Below, one piece after another: positions 1 to 6,787 of a stretch of DNA of 12,256 nucleotides (within the stretch, counting starts at the first letter, position 1; every line of letters starts with the position of its first letter). A program made the translations under genes and the position numbers. Source of the DNA: JAGOTP01 sp964443315 (GTDB lineage Bacteria; Patescibacteriota; Patescibacteriia; 2-12-FULL-60-25); NCBI GenBank assembly GCA_964443315.1, contig CAYUCP010000022.1, positions 1 through 12,256 of the forward strand, written 5' to 3'. Under the pieces are notes generated by a model that had not been told where the DNA came from, searched no databases, and saw nothing but the letters and a program-made list of their open reading frames with translations.

Positions 1-69
1 GATCGTCTAATGGTAGGACTACTGCCTCTGGAGCAGTGTATCTTGGTTCGAATCCAAGTCTCGGAGCCA
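1..69 (+). tRNA. tRNA-Gln (anticodon CUG), 5' end cut by the window
   Basis: The D arm (GTC/GAC with AATGGTA in the loop), the anticodon stem ACTGC/GCAGT (21-25 / 33-37), and the T arm CTTGG/CCAAG around TTCGAAT are all visible. The seven-base anticodon loop at 26-32 puts CTG at 28-30, which reads the glutamine codon CAG. The 3' acceptor strand TCTCGGA, discriminator G and an encoded CCA end at 69. Only the last two bases of the 5' acceptor strand (GA) are inside the window, so about five bases are missing upstream. The promoter is not visible. Confidence 0.93.
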
Positions 70-70
70 C

Positions 71-103
71 GCAAAAACCGTCTTTCAACAGGACGGTTTT
101 TGC
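71..103 (+). terminator. Intrinsic terminator of tRNA-Gln
   Basis: A perfect 12-bp inverted repeat, GCAAAAACCGTC (71-82) and GACGGTTTTTGC (92-103), encloses a 9-nt loop. The 5' A-run and 3' T-run make it usable on both strands. It starts two bases after the tRNA CCA end, which leaves almost no trailer. The next gene starts 16 bases beyond it. Confidence 0.85.
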
Positions 104-118
104 TATACGCTCTATTCG

Positions 119-763
119 ATGCAATCCATATTCGATTTTTTTGTCCGCGCGGAAAAACTCAAAGCCACGTTTCGCGCTTCGTGGCATAGCAACTCCGGTC
201 GATCAGAGAGTGTCGCCGATCACTCTTGGATGTCTTGCCTCTTGGCGATGACCTTATTTGAAAAAGTGACAATTCCACTGAACCGAGAGCGGACTCTGAA
301 AATGATCGTTCTTCATGATCTGGCTGAAGCGGTTACCGGTGATATCCCTTTAACCAATCAACAGGGAACATTTAGTCAAAAAGATAAACATTCGGCCGAG
401 CGATTGGCAATGAACCACCTCCTCGAACCGTTAGATACACAAACCAAACAAGAGTTTTTAGCGCTCTGGGATGAAACTGAAGCCGCAGAAACGAACGAAG
501 CAAAGTTTGTTCGCGCCATCGACTATCTAGAAGGCTGTCTACAATACTTGGTCATGGATATGGGTAAGTGGACTGACGAAGACTTAAAAGTTGCTGTCTA
601 TTATCGTGATGAACGGTATCAATTTGATTCGTATCTAAAAATGTTCAAAGCATTCGTTGATGAAAAAACCATGGAAAAGTTATTGAATTCTGACAAAGGC
701 TCTCTTTTGTCTTCGGATATTTTATCGGAATACCGGCGACGCTTAAGTGGGCAAGTTTCGTAA
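119..763 (+). CDS. HD-domain phosphohydrolase, HDDC2/YfbR-like (putative 5'-deoxynucleotidase)
   Basis: This 214-residue protein carries the metal-binding signature of HD hydrolases: H35 in ESVADHSW, the H66-D67 doublet in VLHDLAEAVTGD, supporting acidic residues E70 and D75, and a final D135 in FVRAIDYLE. The order and spacing match the HDDC2/YfbR group, whose studied members remove the 5' phosphate from deoxynucleoside monophosphates in the cytosol. That activity is known for relatives and only inferred here. The ATG at 119 is the first start after the tRNA terminator, and no Shine-Dalgarno sequence precedes it. A weak extended -10-like TGCTATACG at 101-109 would give an almost leaderless mRNA, but no matching -35 is seen. 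The protein runs past the HD core into a charged helical tail, and nothing suggests truncation. Confidence 0.88.
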   Translation: MQSIFDFFVRAEKLKATFRASWHSNSGRSESVADHSWMSCLLAMTLFEKVTIPLNRERTLKMIVLHDLAEAVTGDIPLTNQQGTFSQKDKHSAERLAMNHLLEPLDTQTKQEFLALWDETEAAETNEAKFVRAIDYLEGCLQYLVMDMGKWTDEDLKVAVYYRDERYQFDSYLKMFKAFVDEKTMEKLLNSDKGSLLSSDILSEYRRRLSGQVS

Positions 764-889
764 TTCAGCGATGAACCGAAACAAACGCCATCCAACTCAG
801 CATAAATCGCCGAAGTAAAGATTCTCGTTTACTGTGAATACAGAGGGTCTTTCCCTGTAAAAGCCCCCGAGTTACGCTCAGAAAAGCGT

Positions 890-1366
890 ATGGTCGATAT
901 TTACCAAACACTTAACTCTCTTTCTCTTCCGTACACCCGATACGACCATCCGGCTGTATTTACATGCGCAGAAGCAGAGATACACTGCTCGCATGTTCCA
1001 GGAGGGATCTGCAAAAACTTATTTCTTCGAAACCGGAAAGGCGACAAACATTTTTTGGTGGTTGTATCTAACGAGAAAAAAGCCGATTTGAAAAAATTAG
1101 AATCACTTCTAGGAGAAAAACTGAGCTTCGCTTCACCTGAACGCATGATGCAATATTTAGGGGTAACCCCTGGTTCGGTGACGCTCCTCGGCCTGATTCA
1201 CGACACGCAGAAGGAGTTGATCGTTGTCATCGATGAGGATCTTTGGAAAAACGAAGAACTGCAGATGCATCCGCTTGTGAATACCACCACGGTCGTTCTA
1301 AAGCGCGATGATGTAAAGACCTTTCTCGACTGGCGTGGAAACTCACTCCGTTTTTTCCAGCTCTAG
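890..1366 (+). CDS. YbaK/ProX-type aminoacyl-tRNA deacylase (PrdX-like)
   Basis: This 158-residue protein is one complete YbaK/aa-tRNA deacylase domain, normal for stand-alone trans-editing factors. Visible family features are HPAVFT at 20-25, PGGICKNLFLR at 37-47 with the conserved lysine K42 and N43, LGVTPGSVTLLGL at 90-102, and H127 in the MHPLVNT segment. The pattern best fits the PrdX/ProXp-ala branch, which hydrolyses mischarged Ala-tRNA(Pro) in the cytosol, but substrate cannot be fixed by eye (Cys-tRNA(Pro) or another substrate is possible). The start ATG has no strong Shine-Dalgarno. The 126-base gap upstream holds two weak hairpins (AGTAAA/TTTACT at 814-833, and a bulged TACAG-GGG/CCCTGTA around 839-859) but no convincing promoter. 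DUF817 follows after 11 bases, so the two are probably cotranscribed. Confidence 0.9.
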   Translation: MVDIYQTLNSLSLPYTRYDHPAVFTCAEAEIHCSHVPGGICKNLFLRNRKGDKHFLVVVSNEKKADLKKLESLLGEKLSFASPERMMQYLGVTPGSVTLLGLIHDTQKELIVVIDEDLWKNEELQMHPLVNTTTVVLKRDDVKTFLDWRGNSLRFFQL

Positions 1367-1368
1367 GA
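1365..1368 (+). promoter_or_regulatory. Shine-Dalgarno of the DUF817 gene
   Basis: AGGA, continuing as AGGAAAG, overlaps the stop codon of the deacylase gene and sits nine bases before the ATG at 1378. It is the only reasonably placed Shine-Dalgarno sequence I find in front of any gene in this window, and it fixes that start codon. Confidence 0.6.
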
Positions 1369-1377
1369 AAGTCCGGT

Positions 1378-2205
1378 ATGCACGCGACAAACAGCCGCCC
1401 GCTCAGCTTCTTCGTTAAGGATTTCTTCATATTTGGCGTAAAACAAGCACGAGCATGTATCTTTGCCGGCTCATTTTTTGTTCTCTTATTCGCCTCGAAT
1501 TATCTCCCACTTGGCCCGATACACCGATACGACTTTCTGTTTGTTTCTGCGTTGCTCCTTCAAATCGTCCTGTACCTCACTCGGATTGAAACGAAAGATG
1601 AAATTAAGACCATTACCCTGTTTCATTTGATCGGCCTGTGCCTTGAGTTATTCAAAACACATCCCGCCATCGGCGGCTGGTCGTATCCTGAACCAGGCAT
1701 TTTTAAGATCGCGACGGTGCCTTTGTATAGCGGATTTATGTACGTAGCGGTTGGTAGCTACATCAGCCAAGCTTGGCGCATCATGCACCTCAAACTCACC
1801 GGCCCTATTCGCTATACCGCGAGTGTCCTTCTGGCATGCACGATTTATCTCAACTTTTTCACGAATGAGTTCTTTCCAGATATTCGTTGGATTCTGATTC
1901 CGTTCGTCTTCATCGTCTTTTACGGAGTCTGGATCGAGTTTACGATCACCAGTCGGACCTATCGAATGCCCATCAGCCTGTCATTCTTACTCATCGCCTT
2001 CTTCATTTGGATCGCTGAAAACATTTCAACGTACTTAGGCGCTTGGCAGTATCCAAATCAAGTGGAAGCCTGGAGCCTTGTTTCCTTTAAGATTATCAGC
2101 TCCTGGTATCTTTTAGTCATTATCAGCTTTATCTTGGTGGCTTATCTGAAACACGTGAAAGAACAACGTATCTCGACGACTGAACCAAAAACACCACTCG
2201 ATTGA
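1378..2205 (+). CDS. DUF817 (YoaT-like) integral membrane protein
   Basis: This 275-residue protein has about eight hydrophobic segments, and its sequence pattern matches DUF817 (the family of Bacillus YoaT), whose function is unknown. Telling features are FGVKQARACIF at 19-29, FHLIGLCLELFKT at 82-94, GGWSYPE at 99-105, PLYSGFMYVAVGSYI at 115-129 with AWR at 132-134, and WIAENISTYLGAW at 211-223. A GxWxYP motif occurs twice (99-104 and 221-226), each after a helix containing a glutamate, which hints at an internal duplication. The length is normal for the family. The gene follows the deacylase by 11 bases. Its last six codons and stop form the left arm and loop of a terminator. Confidence 0.87.
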   Translation: MHATNSRPLSFFVKDFFIFGVKQARACIFAGSFFVLLFASNYLPLGPIHRYDFLFVSALLLQIVLYLTRIETKDEIKTITLFHLIGLCLELFKTHPAIGGWSYPEPGIFKIATVPLYSGFMYVAVGSYISQAWRIMHLKLTGPIRYTASVLLACTIYLNFFTNEFFPDIRWILIPFVFIVFYGVWIEFTITSRTYRMPISLSFLLIAFFIWIAENISTYLGAWQYPNQVEAWSLVSFKIISSWYLLVIISFILVAYLKHVKEQRISTTEPKTPLD

Positions 2206-2216
2206 GTGGTGTTTTT
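2187..2216 (+). terminator. Bidirectional intrinsic terminator overlapping the DUF817 stop codon
   Basis: A perfect 13-bp stem, AAAAACACCACTC (2187-2199) and GAGTGGTGTTTTT (2204-2216), encloses a GATT tetraloop. The TGA stop of DUF817 (2203-2205) lies in the loop and first stem pairs. A-run and T-run symmetry lets it serve both DUF817 and the convergent minus-strand gene ending at 2231. Confidence 0.9.
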
Positions 2217-2230
2217 ATCTTGTCTTTCAA

Positions 2231-2692
2231 TTAGCGTCCATCAACTGATGGAGGCGTGGTTGGCAACTGATTCTCACCACCGGCTGCACAGGCTGTTTTT
2301 ACGTCGCGAAGCTGAACTTCCAAAGTATTCAACCGTTCAACCAAGCGATCGACTTCGGTCTGAACAACCACGGCGCTATTCGAAGCCGTCGTCGTGGAGC
2401 TGGCTTCGACAGAGCTATAGGCAACGGCACCGGTCAAAACGACTGCCAAGCCGCTCACGATAGCAGCGGCCCAGACATGGTTAGAGCCACGAGCTGCGTG
2501 ATAAGAATGATGATCCCCAATCGAGGTCGTAGGACCAGCGTAGTGTACATTACAGCTCGATCCGCAGGCTGAGTGACCGCACACTGCCTCCACCTGTTCA
2601 GGTGTAGCCGAGATGCTTTCATCCATGGCAACAGGAGCGGGGGCGCTGCGGCGGCGAACCGTGCGGCGGCGGAGAGGGCGGACTTCGTCCAT
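2231..2692 (-). CDS. Unrecognised single-pass membrane protein with Cys/His cluster and coiled coil
   Basis: I do not recognise a family. The 153-residue product has four parts. An Arg-rich N-terminus (R5, R8-10, R13-15) is followed by a polar linker. A Cys/His segment comes next, with C38, H40, C43, C47, H50 and then H61, H62, H65, H72. One hydrophobic helix lies at about 73-92. A Ser/Thr-rich stretch leads to an amphipathic coiled-coil-like helix (about 108-133), one more cysteine (C135) and a Pro-rich end. By the positive-inside rule the head is cytosolic and the coiled coil external. C38/C43/C47 with the histidines could bind a metal, but no standard zinc-finger spacing fits. No Shine-Dalgarno is seen; the leader is pyrimidine-rich. 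It is a one-gene unit flanked by terminators. The overlapping plus-strand frame looks like a shadow. Confidence 0.7.
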   Translation of the reverse strand: MDEVRPLRRRTVRRRSAPAPVAMDESISATPEQVEAVCGHSACGSSCNVHYAGPTTSIGDHHSYHAARGSNHVWAAAIVSGLAVVLTGAVAYSSVEASSTTTASNSAVVVQTEVDRLVERLNTLEVQLRDVKTACAAGGENQLPTTPPSVDGR

Positions 2693-2732
2693 AGAAAAGA
2701 ACTGAGAAGGGAAGAATTAAGGATTTGCCTCT

Positions 2733-2761
2733 AGGATAGCATACCCACCAAAACGTCTACA
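2733..2761 (-). promoter_or_regulatory. Possible promoter of the Cys/His membrane protein gene
   Basis: On the minus strand an extended -10 TGCTATCCT (2741-2733) is preceded at 17 bp by TGTAGA (2761-2756), a poor -35. The transcript would start near 2727, giving a leader of roughly 35 nt. The match is weak, and the call rests mainly on its position. Confidence 0.3.
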
Positions 2762-2767
2762 ACCCGG

Positions 2768-2796
2768 TTGACCAATCGACCCATTTCGTCTATGAT
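2768..2796 (+). promoter_or_regulatory. Sigma70-type promoter of tRNA-Val
   Basis: TTGACC (2768-2773) and TATGAT (2791-2796) are separated by exactly 17 bp. Transcription would start near 2803, about 11 bases before the mature tRNA. It is one of two promoters in the window with both boxes close to consensus. Confidence 0.8.
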
Positions 2797-2813
2797 CCTG
2801 ACGTTCAAAACTT

Positions 2814-2890
2814 GCGCGTATAGCTCAGTTGGTTAGAGCGCCACATTGACATTGTGGAGGTCTCTGGTTCGAATCCAGATACGCGCACCA
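2814..2890 (+). tRNA. tRNA-Val (anticodon GAC)
   Basis: A complete cloverleaf is visible: acceptor GCGCGTA / TACGCGC, D arm with AGTTGGTTA in the loop, anticodon stem CCACA/TGTGG around TTGACAT (anticodon GAC, reading GUC/GUU), and T arm CTCTGG-type with TTCGAAT. Discriminator A and an encoded CCA end at 2890. A promoter lies just upstream and a terminator four bases downstream, so it is a stand-alone unit. Confidence 0.97.
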
Positions 2891-2893
2891 TGT

Positions 2894-2921
2894 AAAAGCC
2901 GCAGCAATCGCTGCGGCTTTT
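2894..2921 (+). terminator. Intrinsic terminator of tRNA-Val, symmetric
   Basis: A perfect 12-bp stem, AAAAGCCGCAGC (2894-2905) and GCTGCGGCTTTT (2910-2921), has an AATC loop. Because it is symmetric, it could also stop minus-strand transcripts that leave the six-gene export operon after the hairpin element at 2951-3035, which has no T-run of its own. Confidence 0.88.
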
Positions 2922-2950
2922 GCGTATACCCATTTAAAATCACAAACATC

Positions 2951-3035
2951 GTCAGAAGCATGAATACCTTCACAGGCTCTCAAGTCGCTTCGCTCCAATC
3001 CACTGCTCGCCTGTTCAGGCATCCATGCTTCTGAC
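2951..3035 (-). ncRNA. Structured hairpin element, copy 1 (unrecognised family)
   Basis: Read on the minus strand, bases 3035-3018 and 2968-2951 form an 18-bp helix with only two G-U wobbles and no mismatch. It is followed by a symmetric TGAA/TGAA internal loop that can form tandem G-A pairs. Next comes a 5-bp helix CAGGC/GCCTG and a 31-nt apical loop (3008-2978) containing GAGCA, TGG, AGCGAAGCG and CTTG. The plus strand would give A-C mismatches and a TTCA/TTCA loop instead, so the minus strand is the functional RNA sense if it acts as RNA. It begins six bases after the stop of the methyltransferase gene. Copy 2 is at 10935-11016. There is no 3' T-run, so it is not an ordinary intrinsic terminator. 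A palindromic mobile or DNA-level element remains possible. Confidence 0.7.
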
Positions 3036-3041
3036 TTTTAT

Positions 3042-3566
3042 TTATCGTCTTACAAACAATTTAGCCATCCCCTTTTGCTCAACGAGCTTCCAGCCAGGCA
3101 TATCAAAGGCAAAACTCACGACACGAAGCCCCTGCTTCCCCTGTCGATTGAGTTGCTCTTCTAAACGGGGCATTAAACGAATCAACGCAAATACACAGAT
3201 AACATCAAATTTAGACAGGTCTTCGTGAAAGAAGTTCTTGCGAAGAATCGTGGCTCGATCTTTGAAGTGACGAACCCGGTAGCGCGAGATCCACGTCAGA
3301 ATTGGACTGATCTCGTAGCCGACCACATTCGCGCCTCGCTCGAGCGCCCCCAAGAGCACACGGCCGTCACCGCAGCCTAAATCAGTCATCCACTCCCCTG
3401 GCTTGATCTTGGCCAAGCTCATGGCGTCCTCAATGTCTTTTTTACGGACCGGGACATATGGCGCACCCGCAAACAATCCACCAAACGAACGTGCGACAAG
3501 ATAGGTTCCACCTAAGGTAATCACTAAGGAAAGAACAGAGACGATGAGTTCGCGAACATTATTCAT
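3042..3566 (-). CDS. Membrane-anchored class I SAM methyltransferase, FAM173-like
   Basis: With the ATG at 3566 the protein has 174 residues. A single N-terminal membrane helix (about 6-25) is followed by APYVPVRKKDIEDAM (35-49) and the SAM-binding motif DLGCGDGR (62-69). VVGYEISP then gives the acidic residue at the end of strand 2, and DLSKFDVICVF gives strand 4. Helix plus PYVP pre-motif plus short Rossmann domain matches the FAM173/ATPSCKMT group; its mitochondrial members methylate lysines in membrane proteins such as ATP synthase subunit c. The bacterial substrate is unknown. An upstream start at 3623 is possible but would add residues read over the permease end. The chosen ATG overlaps that gene's stop as ATGAATAA, which suggests translational coupling. 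It is the last gene of the export operon and is followed directly by the structured element. Confidence 0.85.
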   Translation of the reverse strand: MNNVRELIVSVLSLVITLGGTYLVARSFGGLFAGAPYVPVRKKDIEDAMSLAKIKPGEWMTDLGCGDGRVLLGALERGANVVGYEISPILTWISRYRVRHFKDRATILRKNFFHEDLSKFDVICVFALIRLMPRLEEQLNRQGKQGLRVVSFAFDMPGWKLVEQKGMAKLFVRR

Positions 3567-4797
3567 AGCGAAGGGCTTCGATCGGAGACAGCTTAGCCGC
3601 TTTACGTGCTGGGTAGTACCCAAAGACTAAGCCAATCGCCGTAGATACAGCTGTCGCTAAAAGAATGGCATTTCCAGGAAATACCAATGTCCAGCCTGTT
3701 TGGAATTGAGAAATAATGGCGATCCCCCCATAAGATAAGACGAGTCCCGCGAGAATCCCAATCACACCGCCAATAAATGTAAGACAGACCGCTTCAATAA
3801 TAAATTGTCCGAGAATATCGCTTCTTTTTGCTCCAATGGATTTACGTAATCCGATCTCTCGCGTACGTTCCGTCACCGTGACCAACATAATGTTCATGAT
3901 TCCGATTCCTCCAACAATGAGAGAGATCGCCGCCACGGAGGCTAGGAGAATCTGAAGGACTTGCCCAATCGCACCCGCGCTTCGGATAGCGTCTTCTTGT
4001 GAGGCGACACGAAAATCATCTTTCGAGAGCAGTCCTTGTGGATTGTCGATACGATGCGTGTCACGCAAGGCAATCCTTGTCCGCTCCATCGCGTCACGTA
4101 CACTGACGCCTGACACGGGTTTAAGGGAAATAAAATTGAGATGATTACGATTGTACTGCTCAAGCGCTGTTGTAAATGGAATGTAGACCTGGTCATCCAC
4201 ATTGCTAAAAAAACGCGTTCCCCCCGGCTCCATCACCCCAATCACTCGATACGATTTTTTGCCTAGGCGAATCGATTGGCCGATCGGGTCGATCGTGCCA
4301 AACATGCGCTTTGCAATGGCTGGCCCCATGACCATAACCGCACGTCGCGAAGTCATGTCATCCTCATCAAAGAAACGGCCTATCGCTGGGCGTAACGAAT
4401 ATACAGCTACCTCTTCTGGGGCGCTCCCACTCACTTCCGTCAGGACATTCACCGAATCAACCGTAAGGAGGTCGCTTACAATCACGGAAGGAGTAGCAGC
4501 CTTTACCCAGGATAATTTTCGCAACGCAGCGTAATCATCCGCCGTAAGACTTTCTTTAATGTTATTACTCGGCGGGCCACCTTCCCTCGTATCCCCTTGG
4601 CCGTTCGCAACAAAAATCATATCTGATCCAAACGAGGCGATCTGAGACAATAGATAGCCCTCAGCCGCCTGCCCAACGGACAACATGACAATAACTGAAG
4701 CAATTCCAATGACGATTCCTAACATGGTAAGCATTGCTCGACCACGCGTGCGCCGAATACTTTCTCGAGCGATGGAGAATAGATCTCTCAATTTCAT
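3559..4797 (-). CDS. MacB-like ABC transporter permease (second paralogue)
   Basis: The 412-residue protein has the MacB/FtsX permease layout. A first membrane helix (about 22-42, LTMLGIVIGIASVIVML) is followed by a large extracytoplasmic MacB_PCD-type domain and then three membrane helices from about residue 280. ERTREIGLRKSIGAKR forms the coupling-helix region, and the end is PARKAAKLSPIEALRYE, typical of MacB. It lacks the fused N-terminal ATPase found in E. coli MacB; the ATPase is a separate gene in this operon. The ATG at 4797 lies one base after the stop of the preceding permease. An earlier in-frame start at 4821 would overlap that gene and is less likely. It is clearly paralogous to the neighbouring permease, so the two probably form a heterodimer. 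Exported substrate unknown. Confidence 0.92.
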   Translation of the reverse strand: MKLRDLFSIARESIRRTRGRAMLTMLGIVIGIASVIVMLSVGQAAEGYLLSQIASFGSDMIFVANGQGDTREGGPPSNNIKESLTADDYAALRKLSWVKAATPSVIVSDLLTVDSVNVLTEVSGSAPEEVAVYSLRPAIGRFFDEDDMTSRRAVMVMGPAIAKRMFGTIDPIGQSIRLGKKSYRVIGVMEPGGTRFFSNVDDQVYIPFTTALEQYNRNHLNFISLKPVSGVSVRDAMERTRIALRDTHRIDNPQGLLSKDDFRVASQEDAIRSAGAIGQVLQILLASVAAISLIVGGIGIMNIMLVTVTERTREIGLRKSIGAKRSDILGQFIIEAVCLTFIGGVIGILAGLVLSYGGIAIISQFQTGWTLVFPGNAILLATAVSTAIGLVFGYYPARKAAKLSPIEALRYE

Positions 4798-4798
4798 A

Positions 4799-6019
4799 TT
4801 ATTCGTGGCGTAAGGCTTCAATCGGACTCAGAGCCGCCGCACGACGGGCGGGCGCATATCCAAAGACAATTCCAATCGCAGTCGACACAACCAACCCAAG
4901 AATCACTCCCGTTGAAGACACGCCGAACGTCCAACCTGATTGGAACGAGGAAATAACCACAATCGCGAGCCACGTAAAGCCAATCCCAAGCGCAATACCA
5001 ATGATTCCACCAAGAGTCGTTAGTACGACGGCTTCCACTAAAAACTGCCCAAGAATATCCCCTCGACGGGCACCGATCGACTTACGCAAGCCAATTTCTT
5101 TAATGCGCTCGGTTACGGTCACATACATGATGTTCATGATGCCAATTCCACCAACAACTAACGAAATCGCCGCGATGGATGCGAGCAATATCTGAAGAAT
5201 GGTTGTGATTTGTTGCGTATTCCGAATCGCGTCATCCTGAGTCTGAATATGAAAGTCATCATCCTTCGCATCCGAAATATTATGACGATCGCGCATGAAT
5301 TCCTCTGTACGACGGATCGCGTCACTCAACGCGAGGTCTGTTTTTAGAGAAATCCCTTGAACAAATTTGCGATTATACACGTCCATTGCTGATGATACGG
5401 GAACGTATACACGCTTATCTAAATCTTGAAATGATTTCGTACCCGCTTCTTCCATTACCCCAATGATGCGGAATAACTGCTTATTTAAGCTGATCGTTTT
5501 TCCAATCGGCTCTTCTTGTCCGAATGAAGATTTTGCAATCTTCGACCCTAAAACAGCAACACGAGCACGACCGTCAAGTTCCGTTTCTGTGAAAAACTGT
5601 CCTTTCGCGACACGTGTTCCATAAATAATGAGCTCATCCGGTGATGTCCCAGCAACCGATACGGACACGTCATCCCCATTGATACGTGCAACATCATTCA
5701 AGGTGACGCCTGCAACAATCTCTTTTACCCATGGTTCACGCTTCAAGTCTTGGTAGTCCTTGAAGGTAAGGGACTGTTTTACGAACGCGGTTGGCGTAGA
5801 ACCAGCAGACGGCTCTCTTGGACCATTGGCAATTTGTACAAGGTCTGATCCAAACACCGATACCTGATCGATAATGTATCGTTGTGCCGCCTCACCAATG
5901 GATAACACTAAGATCACGGATAAAATACCGATAACAATACCCAACATCGTGAGAGCCGACCGACTCCCAGCACGAAACAAGCTCTTAAAGGCGCTCTCGA
6001 CGAGATCAGTGATCTTCAT
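4799..6019 (-). CDS. MacB-like ABC transporter permease (first paralogue)
   Basis: The 406-residue protein has the same layout as its downstream neighbour. A first membrane helix lies at about 22-42 (LTMLGIVIGILSVILVL), followed by an extracytoplasmic domain to about 270 and three helices between about 276 and 390. ERIKEIGLRKSIGARR and the terminal PARRAAALSPIEALRHE are MacB/LolC-family hallmarks. The first helix, the TERxxEIGLRKSIGA loop and the C-terminus are nearly identical between the two permeases, while the outer domains have diverged. The gene starts nine bases after the ATPase stop with no Shine-Dalgarno. Its job is inferred to be half of a tripartite-like export or mechanotransmission pump. 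The substrate could be a peptide, lipopeptide or drug; nothing in the sequence decides. Confidence 0.92.
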   Translation of the reverse strand: MKITDLVESAFKSLFRAGSRSALTMLGIVIGILSVILVLSIGEAAQRYIIDQVSVFGSDLVQIANGPREPSAGSTPTAFVKQSLTFKDYQDLKREPWVKEIVAGVTLNDVARINGDDVSVSVAGTSPDELIIYGTRVAKGQFFTETELDGRARVAVLGSKIAKSSFGQEEPIGKTISLNKQLFRIIGVMEEAGTKSFQDLDKRVYVPVSSAMDVYNRKFVQGISLKTDLALSDAIRRTEEFMRDRHNISDAKDDDFHIQTQDDAIRNTQQITTILQILLASIAAISLVVGGIGIMNIMYVTVTERIKEIGLRKSIGARRGDILGQFLVEAVVLTTLGGIIGIALGIGFTWLAIVVISSFQSGWTFGVSSTGVILGLVVSTAIGIVFGYAPARRAAALSPIEALRHE

Positions 6020-6028
6020 AACGGAGCG

Positions 6029-6763
6029 CTATTTAAGCAGTGCCTCTTCTCCTAATTTGCGTCGATTCGTCACTGGCTTATCTGACAACAAGAGCCCGTC
6101 CTTGAGTGTCAGAATGCGCTCGGCGTATTCTGAAGTATACGTCTCATGCGTAACGAGAATAATCGTGTGCCCTTCTTCCAGATTCAACTTGAGCAACATG
6201 TCCATGACCTGCTTTCCCGATTTCGAATCAAGGTTTCCTGTTGGTTCGTCTGCAAAAATCACTGCTGGATTTCGAACCAATGCACGAGCAATCGCTACAC
6301 GTTGACGCTCACCACCAGACAATTGGTTGGAAAGATTCTCCGTACGATGTGTAAGTCCAACCGTTGCGATCGCTTTCTTTGCAAGAGCAACGCGTTTTGT
6401 GACCGGTACATCCGAATACAGAAGCGGCAACATTACGTTCTCAAGCACGGATGTTTTTGGCAACAAATTGAACGCTTGAAAGATGAATCCAATTTTCTCT
6501 CCACGCAACGTTGAGAGCTCATCATCTTCCAAGCCAGACACTTTTTTTCCATCGAACAAAAATTCTCCACTCGTCGCAGTATCAAGCAATCCCAAGATTT
6601 GCATCAAGGTCGATTTTCCCGATCCGGAAGGACCCATAATCGAGACAAATTCACCTCGTGCAATCGAAAACGAAACGCCATGGAGCACCTGAGTCTCAAC
6701 ATCTTCGTTTACATACGCTTTCTTCAGATCCTTTATTTCAATGACATTCTCAGTCTTTTTCAT
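6029..6763 (-). CDS. MacB/LolD-type ABC transporter ATPase
   Basis: With the ATG at 6763 the protein has 244 residues, normal for a stand-alone LolD/MacB-type ATPase. Visible motifs are Walker A GPSGSGKS at 44-51, Q-loop Q96 in FIFQAFNLLP, signature LSGGERQRVAIARAL at 148-162, Walker B VIFADEP with catalytic E173, the D-loop NLDS, and H-loop H206 in LVTHE. It powers the two permeases encoded just downstream. A TTG at 6772 would add three residues and cannot be excluded. Neither start has a Shine-Dalgarno; instead the mRNA carries ACCTCCTT at 6783-6776, the complement of one. It lies 24 bases after the adaptor gene. Confidence 0.95.
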   Translation of the reverse strand: MKKTENVIEIKDLKKAYVNEDVETQVLHGVSFSIARGEFVSIMGPSGSGKSTLMQILGLLDTATSGEFLFDGKKVSGLEDDELSTLRGEKIGFIFQAFNLLPKTSVLENVMLPLLYSDVPVTKRVALAKKAIATVGLTHRTENLSNQLSGGERQRVAIARALVRNPAVIFADEPTGNLDSKSGKQVMDMLLKLNLEEGHTIILVTHETYTSEYAERILTLKDGLLLSDKPVTNRRKLGEEALLK

Positions 6764-6787
6764 AGCGATCAATGAAGGAGGTAGGCG

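Noticed and set aside
814..859. Hairpins upstream of the deacylase gene as a riboswitch or T-box
   Set aside because: The stems are short (6 bp, and a bulged 7 bp), with no terminator pair, no T-box sequence and no conserved aptamer that I can recognise.
2206..2463. Plus-strand open frame opposite the Cys/His membrane protein
   Set aside because: It is Arg/Ser/Gln-rich with no membrane or domain pattern, starts inside a terminator, and the minus frame has a coherent membrane-protein architecture.
2846..3034. Open frame running from tRNA-Val through the terminator and structured element
   Set aside because: It lies within RNA genes and the hairpin element and has no protein-like features.
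2951..3035. Ordinary intrinsic terminator for the export operon
   Set aside because: The minus strand after the hairpin reads GATGTTTGTG, without a T-run, and the long conserved apical loop is not needed for termination. The tRNA-Val terminator further on can serve instead.
4734..5195. Long plus-strand open frame opposite the permeases
   Set aside because: Its translation is antisense to conserved MacB sequence, rich in Pro/Thr/Ser and without motifs. Similar shadows occur at 5874-6305 and 7780-8124.
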